From Marsupella aquatica (lineage: Eukaryota > Marchantiophyta), in contig OZ316894.1 in NCBI GenBank assembly GCA_973895155.1, positions 62,001 through 126,000 on the forward strand: a stretch of DNA of 64,000 nucleotides, read 5' to 3'. A program made the position numbers and the translations under genes. The notes under the pieces are model-generated. The model ran no database searches and was not told where the DNA came from. It worked only from the letters and a program-made list of their open reading frames with translations. Position 1 is the stretch's first letter, and every line of letters starts with the position of its first letter. Positions 35,040-47,078 of this stretch are shown here, piece by piece.

Positions 35040-37430
35040 GATGCTTCATGTGACGATGAAAGACAGATCACCCTAAACCCCCCGATAGATCCGGCTGTAC
35101 GTGAAGGAGTTGGAGCAAGACATAATGGAAGAGGCGGCCACTGTGAGGATCATAAACTGTGATGACATGTGGCGGGACCGTAAGACATGAGGATCAAAAT
35201 GGGAACACAACCTATGATCAACGGCTGACGTGATAGTCGCCAAATACGCAAAGACAGGGAGGAGCCTCAATGTAACGGCGTCACACTTCCCCAAACTACT
35301 GTACATTCGACCCAAAAGGTTCCAATACCCCCTGCGGACTAAAAGCGAGAACGGAAGTGAACACCTTTGACAGACCACTGGATGGTTCCCCGCCGGGGCT
35401 TCTTCACTGGCCGGTCTTACGGAGTGCAGTGCTCCCTCTACAGTGGTTGAACGTCTCGTTTACCTGTCTGCCATGGTGCCGGCTTCACCAGTTTTTTAGC
35501 ATGTCGATCGTCCTCCGGTTGTTGTCCCCCTTTCGTGGGCCACCCTGTTGTACTGGGTCACTTTGAATGGAATTAAATTTGATGTGTCAAGGCAAAAACT
35601 TTGACAGACCTCGGGATGACTTTGACGGACCACGCGACGATCGTGTGAAAGAACGTGCAGGGAGCTGCCATGACGATTAGTCATGTGCTGGTGTTGGTTG
35701 CAAGTGGATGCGTGTTGAAGTGTCGGCACAGCTATCTCGCTTGTTGTCCGTTGGCTGCAGAATCAGGCCGGCGAAAGTCCGGCTGGAGGATTTGAACCCC
35801 AACATACTTCCCCGCTATGAAACCTTCATCGATCTCATTTGATTTTCACCGGCTTTGATTTTTCACCTGGCATTGAGTATGTCCGATCTTTGCAGGGCCA
35901 CTATCGGTGTTGACACACAGCATAAGAAAGAGCTACAAAGCTTTGATCAGCGGCAGCAATGCTGCGAGTTCAGCCAGTCGATTTCATTGTAAGCGTGGCA
36001 TGACGGTGTGCAGCCCCCCTTAATTTTTTCGTTAGCAGCAAAGGCATCATTGAGCGACCAAAAGCCTACGAATGGGGATGGCTTAGCCACCATCCTAACC
36101 GGATCTTTAGGAGTTAATAAGTGTATGTTTTGCCGTGGGAATCATTATGACCAAAGGACATGGGGATGCGACGCAGATTCACGCTGAGAGCAGGTCGTCC
36201 GAACATGGAAGCTCACGCCACTTTGAAACTGGCAGAACGACGAAGAAAGCATAAGGACAAAGTTTCTCGGGCCTGGGAGCTCATCGCGCGACTTTAGAGT
36301 TTCCAAACTCCCTCACTCCAAACAGCTCTCCAAAATCACGACCTGATCCAAATGGATCGTTGCCTATCAATATATCGGGATGGCTAGCGGTGTGTGCTCC
36401 AAGGTTTCTAAGGTGACGATATCACCTGAGTCGTTATGATGGAAAGACCTACAACATCTCCAAAGCACGGTTGTGCGATATGTTTGGATTACCAGTTGTA
36501 GGGAGGCTGCCACTTGCGTATAAGGTAGAAGCACTGGATAAAGGAGAAACCGCCGCATTTATACAATGGGCGGAGGTTCGGATAAATTGGAGCAAGATTC
36601 AATATGGCTCTATAAATAGCAAGGAGCGCCGGAACTACATCGAGTTCTTCACCAAATGGGTGTTGATTTTTCATCACACTAGCCCCACACAACTCACATT
36701 GCCCAAGGCAGTGCCGGAGGGAGTCTACCAACACGTGCAGGTATAGAAGGCTTGCCTATCCGAGACCATCCATGCGAAGGGATGCCCGAGGTTCCCTTCT
36801 TTAGTGGCATACAAAGTAAGTGTAATCCTGCAAAATAGCTTAGGATTAAAAGATCCTACCTGCGGGACGACACGCCAACAAACAAATCGGACGAGGAAAC
36901 TCCCGTTTCAGCTCGCGCGACGAGGGACGTCGAAGCAGCAAACCGCCACAACAATGACATAAATGTCGAACGTAGATGACGACGGATCCGATGATAAAGC
37001 TGAAGAAGATGAAGAGGATACTAATCTCAGCGGAGTTCTTCAAGAATGAGAACCCAATAATAAGGTGGGTTAGTGCGGCAGCACCAACCAAGGCGTACCT
37101 CTTGGTGTTTGCTCCCACCCACATTGATGAGGAGACGGAGTACGAAGAGGAATCCAGGGGAGGAGTATCGCCAAGAAGATATAGTGGCCCGGAGAAACAC
37201 CGGGGGAAATGAACGAGAGGCGTCTCCGTCAGCGCAATGCCTGGAGAAGGCAGAGGCAAGCACAACGGCGTAGGTCGCACAAAATGAAGTCGACGAGGCT
37301 GGTTTTTGCTCAGCATTTGGAGCCCATTTTGGGATACCATTAGACCCACCCACAAAAGGTACAACTGACTGAGACCGTAGAAGAAGAATATTGATCCCGC
37401 ACATTGCTCCACTTAGCTGATCATTCAAGG
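35040..37430 (+). pseudogene. Debris of a mobile-element protein region
   Basis: This stretch holds scattered coding-like pieces in different frames. Near 36120-36170 there is a knuckle-like K-C-M-F-C-R-G-N-H-Y-D...W-G-C (C-x2-C-x4-H-x6-C). At 36471-36746 there is a 91-codon frame containing EALDKGETAAFIQWAEVRI. At 36960-37270 there are acidic and then arginine-rich stretches. Together they suggest a decayed gag-type or plant-transposon protein continuing from 34373. No protease, integrase or reverse transcriptase was found. Confidence 0.3.
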
Positions 37431-40400
37431 TTGTGAGGTTTCATTGTACTCAATGCATTCAGGAATGCATTATTTTTGCTCAAATCCTCGTGCGACTAAA
37501 CAACAGGGACATAAAGCAATTCCCAATTTCAAACCCCTCGACTTCACGCGTGACACATTCAATCACATCTTCCTGGCCTTTCTCCAGACGGCATGCCTGA
37601 GTGCCATTTTGACAGCTGCTCCGACAGAGGTTGACAAAGTTTGTATAGTCTATTTGGAGGATCCGGGTACCTAGGTAGCTTATTGAGATCGCATTCCATT
37701 TCCCAATGGCCACTTACAGACAACGTCTGTGGACTCGGATTGCAAAGATTGTTGTAGTAGTTCTGAGGAGGGTAATCATCCTCAGATCGAGGGTGCTGAT
37801 GGTATTTGTCTGAGCGTACGTGGCTATCAGTATCATTCTTTATGTGGTGAGCATCGCCCCTAAACCCTAAAAGGAATGGATGACAGCCACAGCTTCTTTA
37901 GTGTTGTCGACTTGCTTGCACTGGTTACTGCAGCATCCAATATTCAATCGTCAAAATGTAGGTGTTCTAGCAGGTTAATTAGTTCAATTGGCAGTGTTGC
38001 CATGTGTGTTCGGAAATGTGACCGGTATTTTCATTCCATCGGAGAAAATAACGATGTGCGTTAAACACGTACCCCTACCTAAACCCGACGATGCAAGGGA
38101 TCTTTTGTCGAGGTGAACTGGCCAACATTTGTCCATGTCGCTCCTATGCATGTTTTTTCTTTTCAATACATCTATATTTCTATATTATTATGTCCGCGAC
38201 ACCCTACAGCTCACCTCAATCTTCTTCATCGACGCATATATATATTCCATTGTTTTCATCCGGCAATGATTTGTGCCATCACCGATTTGGTTTCTTGTTG
38301 ACCGTTTAAGGGCGATGCTTTTTTATTAGGTTGGAATGCCATCCATGCACAGCACACCGCCGGCATGATTTAAATCCAACTCGTCACCTTCATAACAGGT
38401 TGGAGTTTGGCGGCGACCAATTTCCACAGTCTCTTGCTGATAAGGGTTGGTCGACTCATTAACAGGCTTGCCCCTTATCATCGCGGAGAGAACAGTGTAC
38501 GTGGGGGAGCAATTGCTATATTTGTGTTATCAATCAGGGCAGCCATGGACTATGGCTAAACTACATTACACGTATATATATATATATATATATGTTCCTG
38601 GATTGAAATCAATCAGGGCATGGACTATGGTAGGCTGGACTACATATATTACACATACATGTTCCTCGATTCAAAGTTGCTAATTTGAATTTCGCACGAG
38701 GACGGTCCACACTCTAAACTATTAATTACTGACAAACGGTTGTCCAACAACGACAAATCCGTCTGGAGCATCCATCACATGTCATTACACCACATACTGC
38801 TCTTCATCTTGCATGAGCTTCCAGTTTCCGTCATGTTCGGGTAATTTGGTGCCCCAAGCCCTTTGGTGGCCTACGCTGTGAATGGTACGCTTTATTATTG
38901 GTTTGCTTTAGGGTTCAATCCCGGGTTCAATCAGGATTTAGGGTCCTGTACTCTAAAACCCTAAATGATATTAATCGGTCCTGTGAAATTATTGCTGCCG
39001 ACTTACCGAAAACTTATAGTCGCAATGGCAACGTCTAATAGTTGCATATCATTGGTGTGATACCGAGCAATTGAGGGGAATCTGCTTGTCTGGCTGCTAT
39101 TATTGGCTCCCTATATATGGTTCAAGTACCTGCGGGAATTGACCAATCTATGAGTTTTATTATGACGCACACGTTACCTGCGTTCCATGTGTACTCCAAG
39201 ATTCTACGTACTACCTCTTGGGGATGTTAAACCGTAAACTTGTCGATGTCCCTCGCGCGCCTGAATGAATTAACTCCCTCAGCTTCATCTTCAATGAATG
39301 TACATCCAAGACATTCAGAGTCTCCTTTAATCCTTCAATTCTATTAGGGATGGAGGGGGGGAGGAACTTAAAGGTGGAGCACAGGCAGCAACCAACCGAA
39401 GGTTGCCTGGACACTTTGTCCAAACAAGATTTCTCCCTTCATGCATGAATGTCATATTTGGCTATGAGGACGCGATTCTACTACTCTATGATACTTTAAC
39501 TCACCTTTTTCGAGGGCACACCTTCTGCGCCCAGGTTACGCTATAAGCAGTTTTATGACAAAATGCAGAACAGTCAGTGAGCTCCCAAATCTCACACACA
39601 CAACCCAGTTGTTAGGCTCTCCGGAAACGCAAAGGTTTACCAGCAATATATTGGTGGAAAATATAAAATACCGGAATCTCGGGACGAACAGCTTCCCAAT
39701 CTGTGCATGCATAGTCGTTGGCATTCTTGTCCTAGCTAGTGTCACCGTCACCATCACCGAATAAACTGTCCGAACAGGATGTCTCCGAACACGACCCTCG
39801 TTAGCTATTCAACAAGGATCGATTATGAAAGAGGGAAAAAAATATCTAACCCATTACGATGAATTTACTGGTAATCCCGACTTTGACAGATGTACCTACT
39901 CCTTACCTCTCCAAGCATTTTAATAAATTTTTTTTTTAAGTGTGGTCAGCTGTCTCTACTATTGTACGCTCGCCTGCCTCAATCAATGGGAGACCAAATT
40001 GCGCTGCAAAAGCTGCATTGAAGCCAACTTTATGTTCCTCGCATTAATTCTGAATGCATGCAGCTGCGCGCGCCCACCTGCGGCGTCTCCATGCATTTTT
40101 CTCAAGAAGGCGTCTCTCGTTTGTTTAATTTCACCCGGGGTTTCTCCAGCACCAAGAACATCTCCTTCCTAGTATTCCTCAAAAGTCCCCGCTTCTCATT
40201 CTCGTTTGATCTGAATTTCATCATGAATGGTGTCGCGGGTGGGGGGGTGGGGTGGGGGGGCGGGGGGGGCAGACCTAGAGCTGCGCCTTGGTTAACGCTG
40301 GCTCACTTTCCCATCTGAGCATCGGATTCTCTTTGGAAACTTCTGCCGAGATTAGCAAACTGTAAAGCCTGGCCCTAATTCATCTCTCCCCCATCCATGC

Positions 40401-43400
40401 CTACATCCGCTTTGACGGCCCTTCCTCATTTGTCCACTGTTTGTACCAATGTGCTCGCGTAAATAACAGTAGCATTTCATGTGGCGATCGAGGGTCCTTT
40501 GGCATTATACTAAGTAACACCGATGCCGCATATATGTGGACATCCCTAACACATTGCCGTATTTCATCAAGGAACGATGGGACGGTCCGAATCGTGTCTA
40601 GCCTGGGCGTGTGTACTCTAATCCCAAGATTGTGGTGCCATATCGATTAATACCCCAACCGTTGGTATGCCTTTCTCGATTGTCATATATATGCCATGTA
40701 CTTATCACCGGACAGAACTTGGAACACATTAATGAAATCATGGGGAGGTGACCGTACGTACGGTCCACATACAGCAAGGCTAGCGAGCTGGGCCAAAATC
40801 ACTTCCCAGCACTCTAAAATTATGTACACTAGCTTCTAACCATCTAACTACATTGTCGGCACGTCGAAGTCACGACCTCAAAAAAAATCTCTCGATCTTC
40901 TTCCCACACATAATTTTCTGCGTCCTCCGGATTGAAGGGGAACTCGTCGGTTTGCGTGAGCTCTCCGATCCTTGGCAGGCTACAGCCAGCGACAGGATCG
41001 ATCCCTTTTCAATTTGTCATAATACTCCCAAGCTTCATGTCTAATTAGCATGGGGGAGGACTGGTAGATGTACAAAACTCATCCACCCACTGCTGGATAC
41101 TGCGATATATGTGGGTGGTGTAAAAATGAAAGGACTGAAGACCACGTACATGTCGTGCCGCAATGTCGTTAGTTGCATTCCACTCTGCTGCTTAAATAAT
41201 TAAAAAGAGGTTGATCATTTGGGGCAGCGTACGTACTTCCCACGGACTTTTCATTTTCCCCAATTCAACTTTCCAACACAAGGGGTACCACTAGACCGGA
41301 TTATTTTCCTATGGAGTCCGGGGCTATTATATTGAACTTCTGAATGATTGTGCCTCCTCGGAACGTCGATCCGAGTACCGATGATCTCCATGTACTAGAA
41401 CTGTCAGGTATAATTGAGGGTTGGCAGGGTGTTCTATCTCTAATTCCAATTAATAATAAATGGAAATTGCGTGAGTCCGGTACTTGCCTTTGGGTACTCG
41501 ATATTTTGGATTGTAAGGGGTATAATTACATACATAATCCGGTCAAGGTTTCCTGGTCGAATGGCGCGTTTATTGCTAATTCTTGCACCCGACGGAATGA
41601 TGTGCAGGGTCTCCAGCCCCATTGCCTCATCCGCCTCAATTGATCGTCGTCAGAACGCCCACCCGCTGGACTGATCGAAGAAGCCCTTTCGGGAATAGAA
41701 TGCTCACCAGTTGGACTTTCTTCGCTTACGTTGATCGGGTCTTCCAGCGCTTGTGCTAGTATATTGGCTGCAATGGCAGCCTCCGCCCTTAGTTAACACC
41801 TGTACTTGGAATATCCCAAGCTTTGTACCGAACATATTAATTTAATGTTATTGCTGGACCAGTTCGTTCCCAGCTATGTACTTCCCTCAATCACTTCTCC
41901 ATTTCTTTATCTCTCCTCTATGCACTCTCCGCGAGCGCGGCAATTAAGTGTAAGCACTCTTCTCCTCCAGCTGCTGGCGGAGTCCTTTGCACTGAACTTC
42001 ATCCCGATGGAACTTTTGTTCGTACACCAACATCTCCATCCTTGCCGTGCTCTCCATGGAACCTTTGTTCCTATACTCCCATGGCGGCTGCAAACGTCCC
42101 CTTTCTCCGTCGCAGCTAGCAGAATGGCGATCATCTCTCGCCGATGCTGGACTGGTAAGTGACCTTATTGGCATAGTCGACGCTACAAACGCTTTAATCA
42201 TTCTTTTGTCGGTGGATGGCGTGGGTGATTATAAACGCCGGCATGGCAAAGTCGCTCTGCTTGGTTGCATTGCCTGGCCGAGTGGATAAGCTGCTTCTCA
42301 CCACGAGTGCACCGGTGGCATTTCGGTGCACCGTGCTCTTTGGACTGAAAACACCAAACAAACAAAAACTGCATTTTGCGACTATTTGGATCAGTCCTTA
42401 AGTACCGGTCTGCACAAAACAGAGGCTCTACACGAGAGCCGCATATCTCGGGTCAAAATTGAATTTAGGGACAAAGTCCGCTTAGGTTTAAGGTGTATGG
42501 TTGCTGTTTTTCAGTTAGTGGACAGTTATGGGCTATTTCTGCCCCTTCAGAGTTGAGGGTGTCTGCACAAAGACTCTAGAGAGCCTGAAAACCGGGGGGT
42601 GTGTGGTGTTGAGCAGGACATGGGTTCAGTTGGGCCGGAGCCAAAGAACGGATACCAGCAGGGTGAATGGTGCCATGGTATGATGCCATGAGAGTTTGAA
42701 ATTGAGGCAGCTGCACTATCCGGGCTCCTTATCAGTTGACGTTTTGGGGTTGGGGGCGAATGGACTTCCTTCTTTATTACTCTCCAACACCATATCACCT
42801 TGGATGTTTGAGAGGGGTTGGTCCCCTCATATATACTACTTGAACCACAACCCATGCGTGTTTGAGTTCCTAAATCTGGTGGGAAGTGCAACCGAGTCTA
42901 GGAGTCGGAACCCGGTCTCCATCGGTGCTGACTCTCATTACGGATGGGACCCCGGGGCCTATTTGCACCCCAATAACTCCGGGCCGTCTGGACCGTCTCA
43001 GGAAGTCGGTTTGTAGGGTTTGGGGTCTGTGTACGGGGGGATGTCCCTGCTTCCCTCTCCCTTGTTGCTCCTTTGTCGTTGATCGTCTCTCCATCATGGC
43101 TCCTTTGTCGCGGATCGCGTCTCCATCGGTGCTGACTCAATCTCCTTGGTCTCTCCCTTGGTTGCCGCTACCTCCTTCATAGGGGTCGTGTGGGGCAGCT
43201 CACGGTCATCAGCACAGCCGCACAGGGCCACCGGGCGGGGTGACCTCTCCCACCCTAATAATAATATTTTATTATTAAAAGCCGCTCCCTCCCTCCTCAT
43301 ATATGTGTGGTGCCGTGGCGGGGAGGCGGGCTTGTTGCTCCCTCCCTTGTTGGTGGGAGGGAGCAACATTATTATTATTACTAGAACTAGAATCAAGCTC

Positions 43401-43459
43401 AATACCCGTGCGTTGCACACAAGAAGTTTAGGGTTTGTGGTATGCATCCCTGTTCGTGG
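37431..43459. other. About 6 kb without a supportable gene
   Basis: Only short chance frames, a (TA)n tract at 38573-38593, a G-rich run near 40236-40270, and telomere-like AACCCTAAA motifs near 37860 and 38955 are seen. The overlapping frames at 43094-43589 precede the segmental duplication and show no recognisable domain. No tRNA or rRNA gene was found by eye. Confidence 0.45.
40236..40270 (+). repeat. G-rich run
   Basis: Several consecutive runs of five to seven G separated by single bases lie on the plus strand, giving strong G-quadruplex potential. It encodes only poly-glycine in the overlapping frame. Confidence 0.85.
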
Positions 43460-43464
43460 TATGC

Positions 43465-45138
43465 ATCAGAGTTCATCCCTTTGTGTTTTGCATGGCCGTG
43501 GCAGGGAGCCACAACGAAGAAGGGAAGGGTTTAGGGAAAACCCCTTAACCCGTAAACACAAAACCCTAACTGCCAGGAGGGAAGGCTGAGTGGTGCCCTG
43601 GATTGATACCATCAGGGCTCGTGATGAGATTGCTGCACTATGCGGGGTTCTGATCATGAGTTGACATTTCGAGAATGACACGATTGGAGTTATCCCTTTG
43701 TGTGTGCAAGGCCGGGGCAGGGAGCCACAACGAAGAAGGGAAGGGTTTAGTGAAAACCCCTTAACCCGTAAACACAAAACCCTAACTGCCAGGAGGGAAG
43801 GCTGAGTGGTGCCCTGGATTGATACCATCAGGGCTCGTGGTGAGATTGCTGCACTATGTGGGGTTCTGATCATGAGTTGACATTTCGAGAATGACAGGAT
43901 TGGAGTTATCCCTTTGTGTGTGCAAGGCCGGGGCAGGGAGCCATGACGAAGAAGGTAAGGGTTTAGGGAAAACCCCTAAACACGTAACCACAGAACCCTA
44001 ACCGCCGGGAAGGCTGAGGGGTGCCCTGGTTTTCTGCCATGAATGGAGTTTGAGGTAATTCCAGGTTCGGGCAACCCAAATAAACCTTAAACTCCGGGCG
44101 GGTGTGTGCTGGCCAGCCGCACAGGGAGAGGCTCTAGTCGTGCAGCGGGGAGTGGAAGAAGGCAAGGGTTTAAGGAAAACCCCTAAACATGTAAACACAA
44201 AACCCTAACCGCCGGGAGGGAAGGCTGAGGGGTGCCCTGGTTTTCTGCCATGAATGGAGTTTGAGGTAATTCCAGGTTCGGGCAACCCTAATAAACCCTA
44301 AACTTCGGGCGTGTGTGTGCTGGCCAGCCGCACAGGGAGAGGCTCTACACGATAGTTGTGCAGCGGGGAGGTGGAAGAAGGCAAAGATGGGACTAGTACA
44401 GTAGTGGTGCTACGGTAGTATAGTTTTGTGGAGGGCATTCGTGTTCTCTAAGGCGAGTGCTGTGCCCATGGAGTGAACGTGGGTTGAGGGTCTAGGGTCA
44501 CACGTCCTGGTTGCTGTAAAGCCAGGAATCGGGTGTCGCAAAATTAGATGGCGGGGAAATGATTGAGTGTTACGGAATTGGCCAGAAAGAGGTGAATCCC
44601 GTGAGTGAAGTTCCAGGAGAGGCAGAGGTGAGGCAGTCCACAGTGGCCGCAGCGTATGGAGAGGCTGTACGCGATAGATGGCAGGGTAGGCAGAGTTGGT
44701 GCGAGGGGAGTACGGGATGCCGGCCGCAGTGCTATCCGGGCTCCCGAAGCAGTGACGTTTGAAGAATGGTGCAGGGATTGATTTACTTTGTATTTTCATG
44801 GCACGACTGTCTTTTTTGGGCGTTCGGGGCAAGAAGAACACAAAACTGGGGTAAACCCTGAACCGGAAACGGTAAACCAATAAACCCTAAATGACGAGGA
44901 GGGAGGGTGGGCAGAGTTGATGCGAGGGGAGTATGGGAAGAAGGCCGCAGTGCTATCCGGGCTCCCGAAGCAGTGACGTTTGAAGAATGGCGCGGGGATC
45001 GACTTGCTTTGTAATGTTGGTTCCTTTGTATTTTCATGGAGGGACGGTCTTTTTCGGGCACTCGTGGGAAAAAGACCACAAAAAAGACCGCAAAGACCGT
45101 GCATTGCGATCGCTGGGCTGCACGAAAATGTATATAGC
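43465..45138 (+). repeat. Segmental duplication, copy 2 (CCCTAAA-rich)
   Basis: This matches 27693-29288 in the same orientation. Its left part contains tandem copies of a roughly 230-bp unit (starts near 43470 and 43695, with a third from about 43915) built around GGCAGGGAGCCACAACGAAGAAG and AACCCCTTAACCCGTAAAC. The right part ends with the GGGCTGCACGAAAATGTATATA sub-unit. Confidence 0.85.
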
Positions 45139-45300
45139 ACATTTTTGGAAAAGTACCCCCAAAACAGTAAACATGGGTGTGCGTGCTTGAGATAGCACTT
45201 TTTTTGACAAGTTCCCCCCAAAATTGAAAACTCTGGATTTTACGTGCTCAGATAGCACATTTTTTTTACAAGTACCCCAAAAACAGAAAACATGGGGTGC
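45139..45300 (+). repeat. Three degenerate units of about 60 bp
   Basis: The motif AGCACATTTTTGGAAAAGTACCCCC and two variants recur at about 45137, 45194 and 45255, each followed by an AAAACA...AACATGGG-type segment. Confidence 0.75.
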
Positions 45301-45659
45301 AATTTTTTTCCCCTGTGCCCCCCGGGTCTTGGTATGAGGTCAAGCTAGAGAAATGGTGACTATGTAATATAGGGCTTATATACTAGAGTGTGATCGGCTG
45401 TATTATACGGTGCATGCGCACGGCTGAGGGTTTGGGTATATGGGTTTGTGCCATAAATGGGCATGGTTGCAGAGGGCTGGTCGCGTGGTTCACAGTGGGT
45501 TTAGTAGTTGGTTGAGATCCGGCTTCGTTGTGCAGTTGTGGTCTGTTTAGTGCAATATCCGACCGTGCATTGCATGGGGCCGGCCGTGCACTAGCCTTGT
45601 ATTGGGTGCAAAGACCGGCCGGGCGGCCGTGCACATTGCATGCAGAGTGCACGGATAAT
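45301..45659. other. No gene seen
   Basis: GC-richer sequence with a few short inverted GGCCGGCCGTGCA-type motifs. No coding frame is supportable. Confidence 0.35.
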
Positions 45660-45957
45660 ATATATACGAGGAACAACGCAAGGGTAAGGGAACCCTAAAA
45701 TATACCCTAAATGACGGGGAGGGAGGGTGGGCAGAGTTGATGCGAGGGGAGTATGGGAAGAAGGCCGCAGTGCTATCCGGGCGCTCGAAGCAATGACTTT
45801 TGAAGAATGGCGAGGGGATCGACTTGCTTTGTAATGTTGGTTCCTTTGTATTTTCATGGCGGGACGGTCTTTTTTGGGCACTCGTGGGAAAAAGACCACG
45901 AAAAAGACCGCAAAAACCGGGCATTGCGATCGCTGGGCTGCACGAAAATGTATATAA
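45660..45957 (+). repeat. Third copy of the segmental sub-unit
   Basis: A further copy of the 260-290-bp sub-unit from AAGGGTAAGGGAACCCTAAAA to GCACGAAAATGTATATA matches 29000-29288 and 44880-45138. Confidence 0.85.
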
Positions 45958-47078
45958 AGTTCAAGATTGATTGCTGCCTGGACTGGTTACATTAGTTCAA
46001 AGGAAGAATGGTGTCCTTCCACCACACATCTTCAACATCATTCTCACCCAAGTAAATTCAAACCAAAAAGAAGAGATAACAGATTAATCTCTCTTAAGAC
46101 CTCCTTCTCCAAGATGAATCGATTTTCTTGAGGTAGGCATGGACCCAGCAGAAGCAACAGACACATGTTAATCCACTATTCCTTGCAGAACTGTGCTTCT
46201 TCTCCGTTCACGTGCACTGTCTATGAGCTTGCAGATTTCTATCATGCCTCAACGTAGAAAAATTTCTACTGCGAATACAGCCCACTTTCCTGCCTTGTCC
46301 GTTGACCCTTGACGATAGCAGTGTACAGTGCATCATTCTCATTCTCACATAATTTGAGGACTTACTCCTTCCCTAAAGCCGGAGTAGTTAACATGCTTTA
46401 GAGCACCTTTCACGACCATATCTTGTGAATCTGCGAAGCTCAGAACAGTTGAGTTGCGGATGGAACTTCATGTTGGTTGAATTCAACTGTCGACGACTAA
46501 GTTCGAAGCAGAAGAACACGGCCACCTTCCTAGAATTGAATTGTCTAGTCTCCCACCTACATCATCAAGCTATATCAGATCTGGACACATCCATACTCTG
46601 GGAGCCAAGGCTTTCTTTCCAAGTCAATGAACTCTGAAACTGATTGCTTAAAGTTTTATGATAGTGGAGGTTGCTATCAGCGAATTTTATTTTCATGCCC
46701 TTGATTTTACCGTCTCATGTCAGCAAAGTGAGTTCCCTTCCAGTACTATGTTCATGGCAAGGCAGCTACTGTATGCAAACCCTTCTTCTAATCTAACAAC
46801 AAAATGTAACGAAGAAATCAAACAAACTTTCTACATAGCAGGCTAAGAGCTTGATTTCACGCATCTAAGATTTCGACTCTCCACTAAACTCGCGTAACAT
46901 TTCTCTTACATGAACAGGTCTTTCAGCCAGAAGAGTGCTACTTACAACTCCTAATTGCAGAATCTCAAATTAATGTTACAGAATTGCAGCAACGAAAATC
47001 TGACCTGTATCTGCACAGCCAGCGAGTACTGCTTTAGAGTCACTTTCCAGCCAGCCCAACACAGCTTTCAGTCTGGAT
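45958..47078. other. 3' flank of PPR gene; no other gene seen
   Basis: This follows the PPR-DYW stop at 47079 (minus strand) and includes its 3' untranslated region. Frames such as 46425-46637 have no motif. Confidence 0.45.

Noticed and set aside
35778-35800. Second tRNA B-box-like string (complement reads GGGGTTCAAATCC)
   Set aside because: Upstream bases lack an A box and do not form a cloverleaf.
36846-37428. Minus-strand frames with hydrophobic stretches resembling a membrane protein
   Set aside because: The opposite strand of the same stretch shows acidic and arginine-rich coding-like sequence, so the hydrophobic frames are probably its complement.
42870-43589. Several overlapping frames on both strands
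   Set aside because: Mutually overlapping, no recognisable motif, and partly within the start of the segmental duplication.
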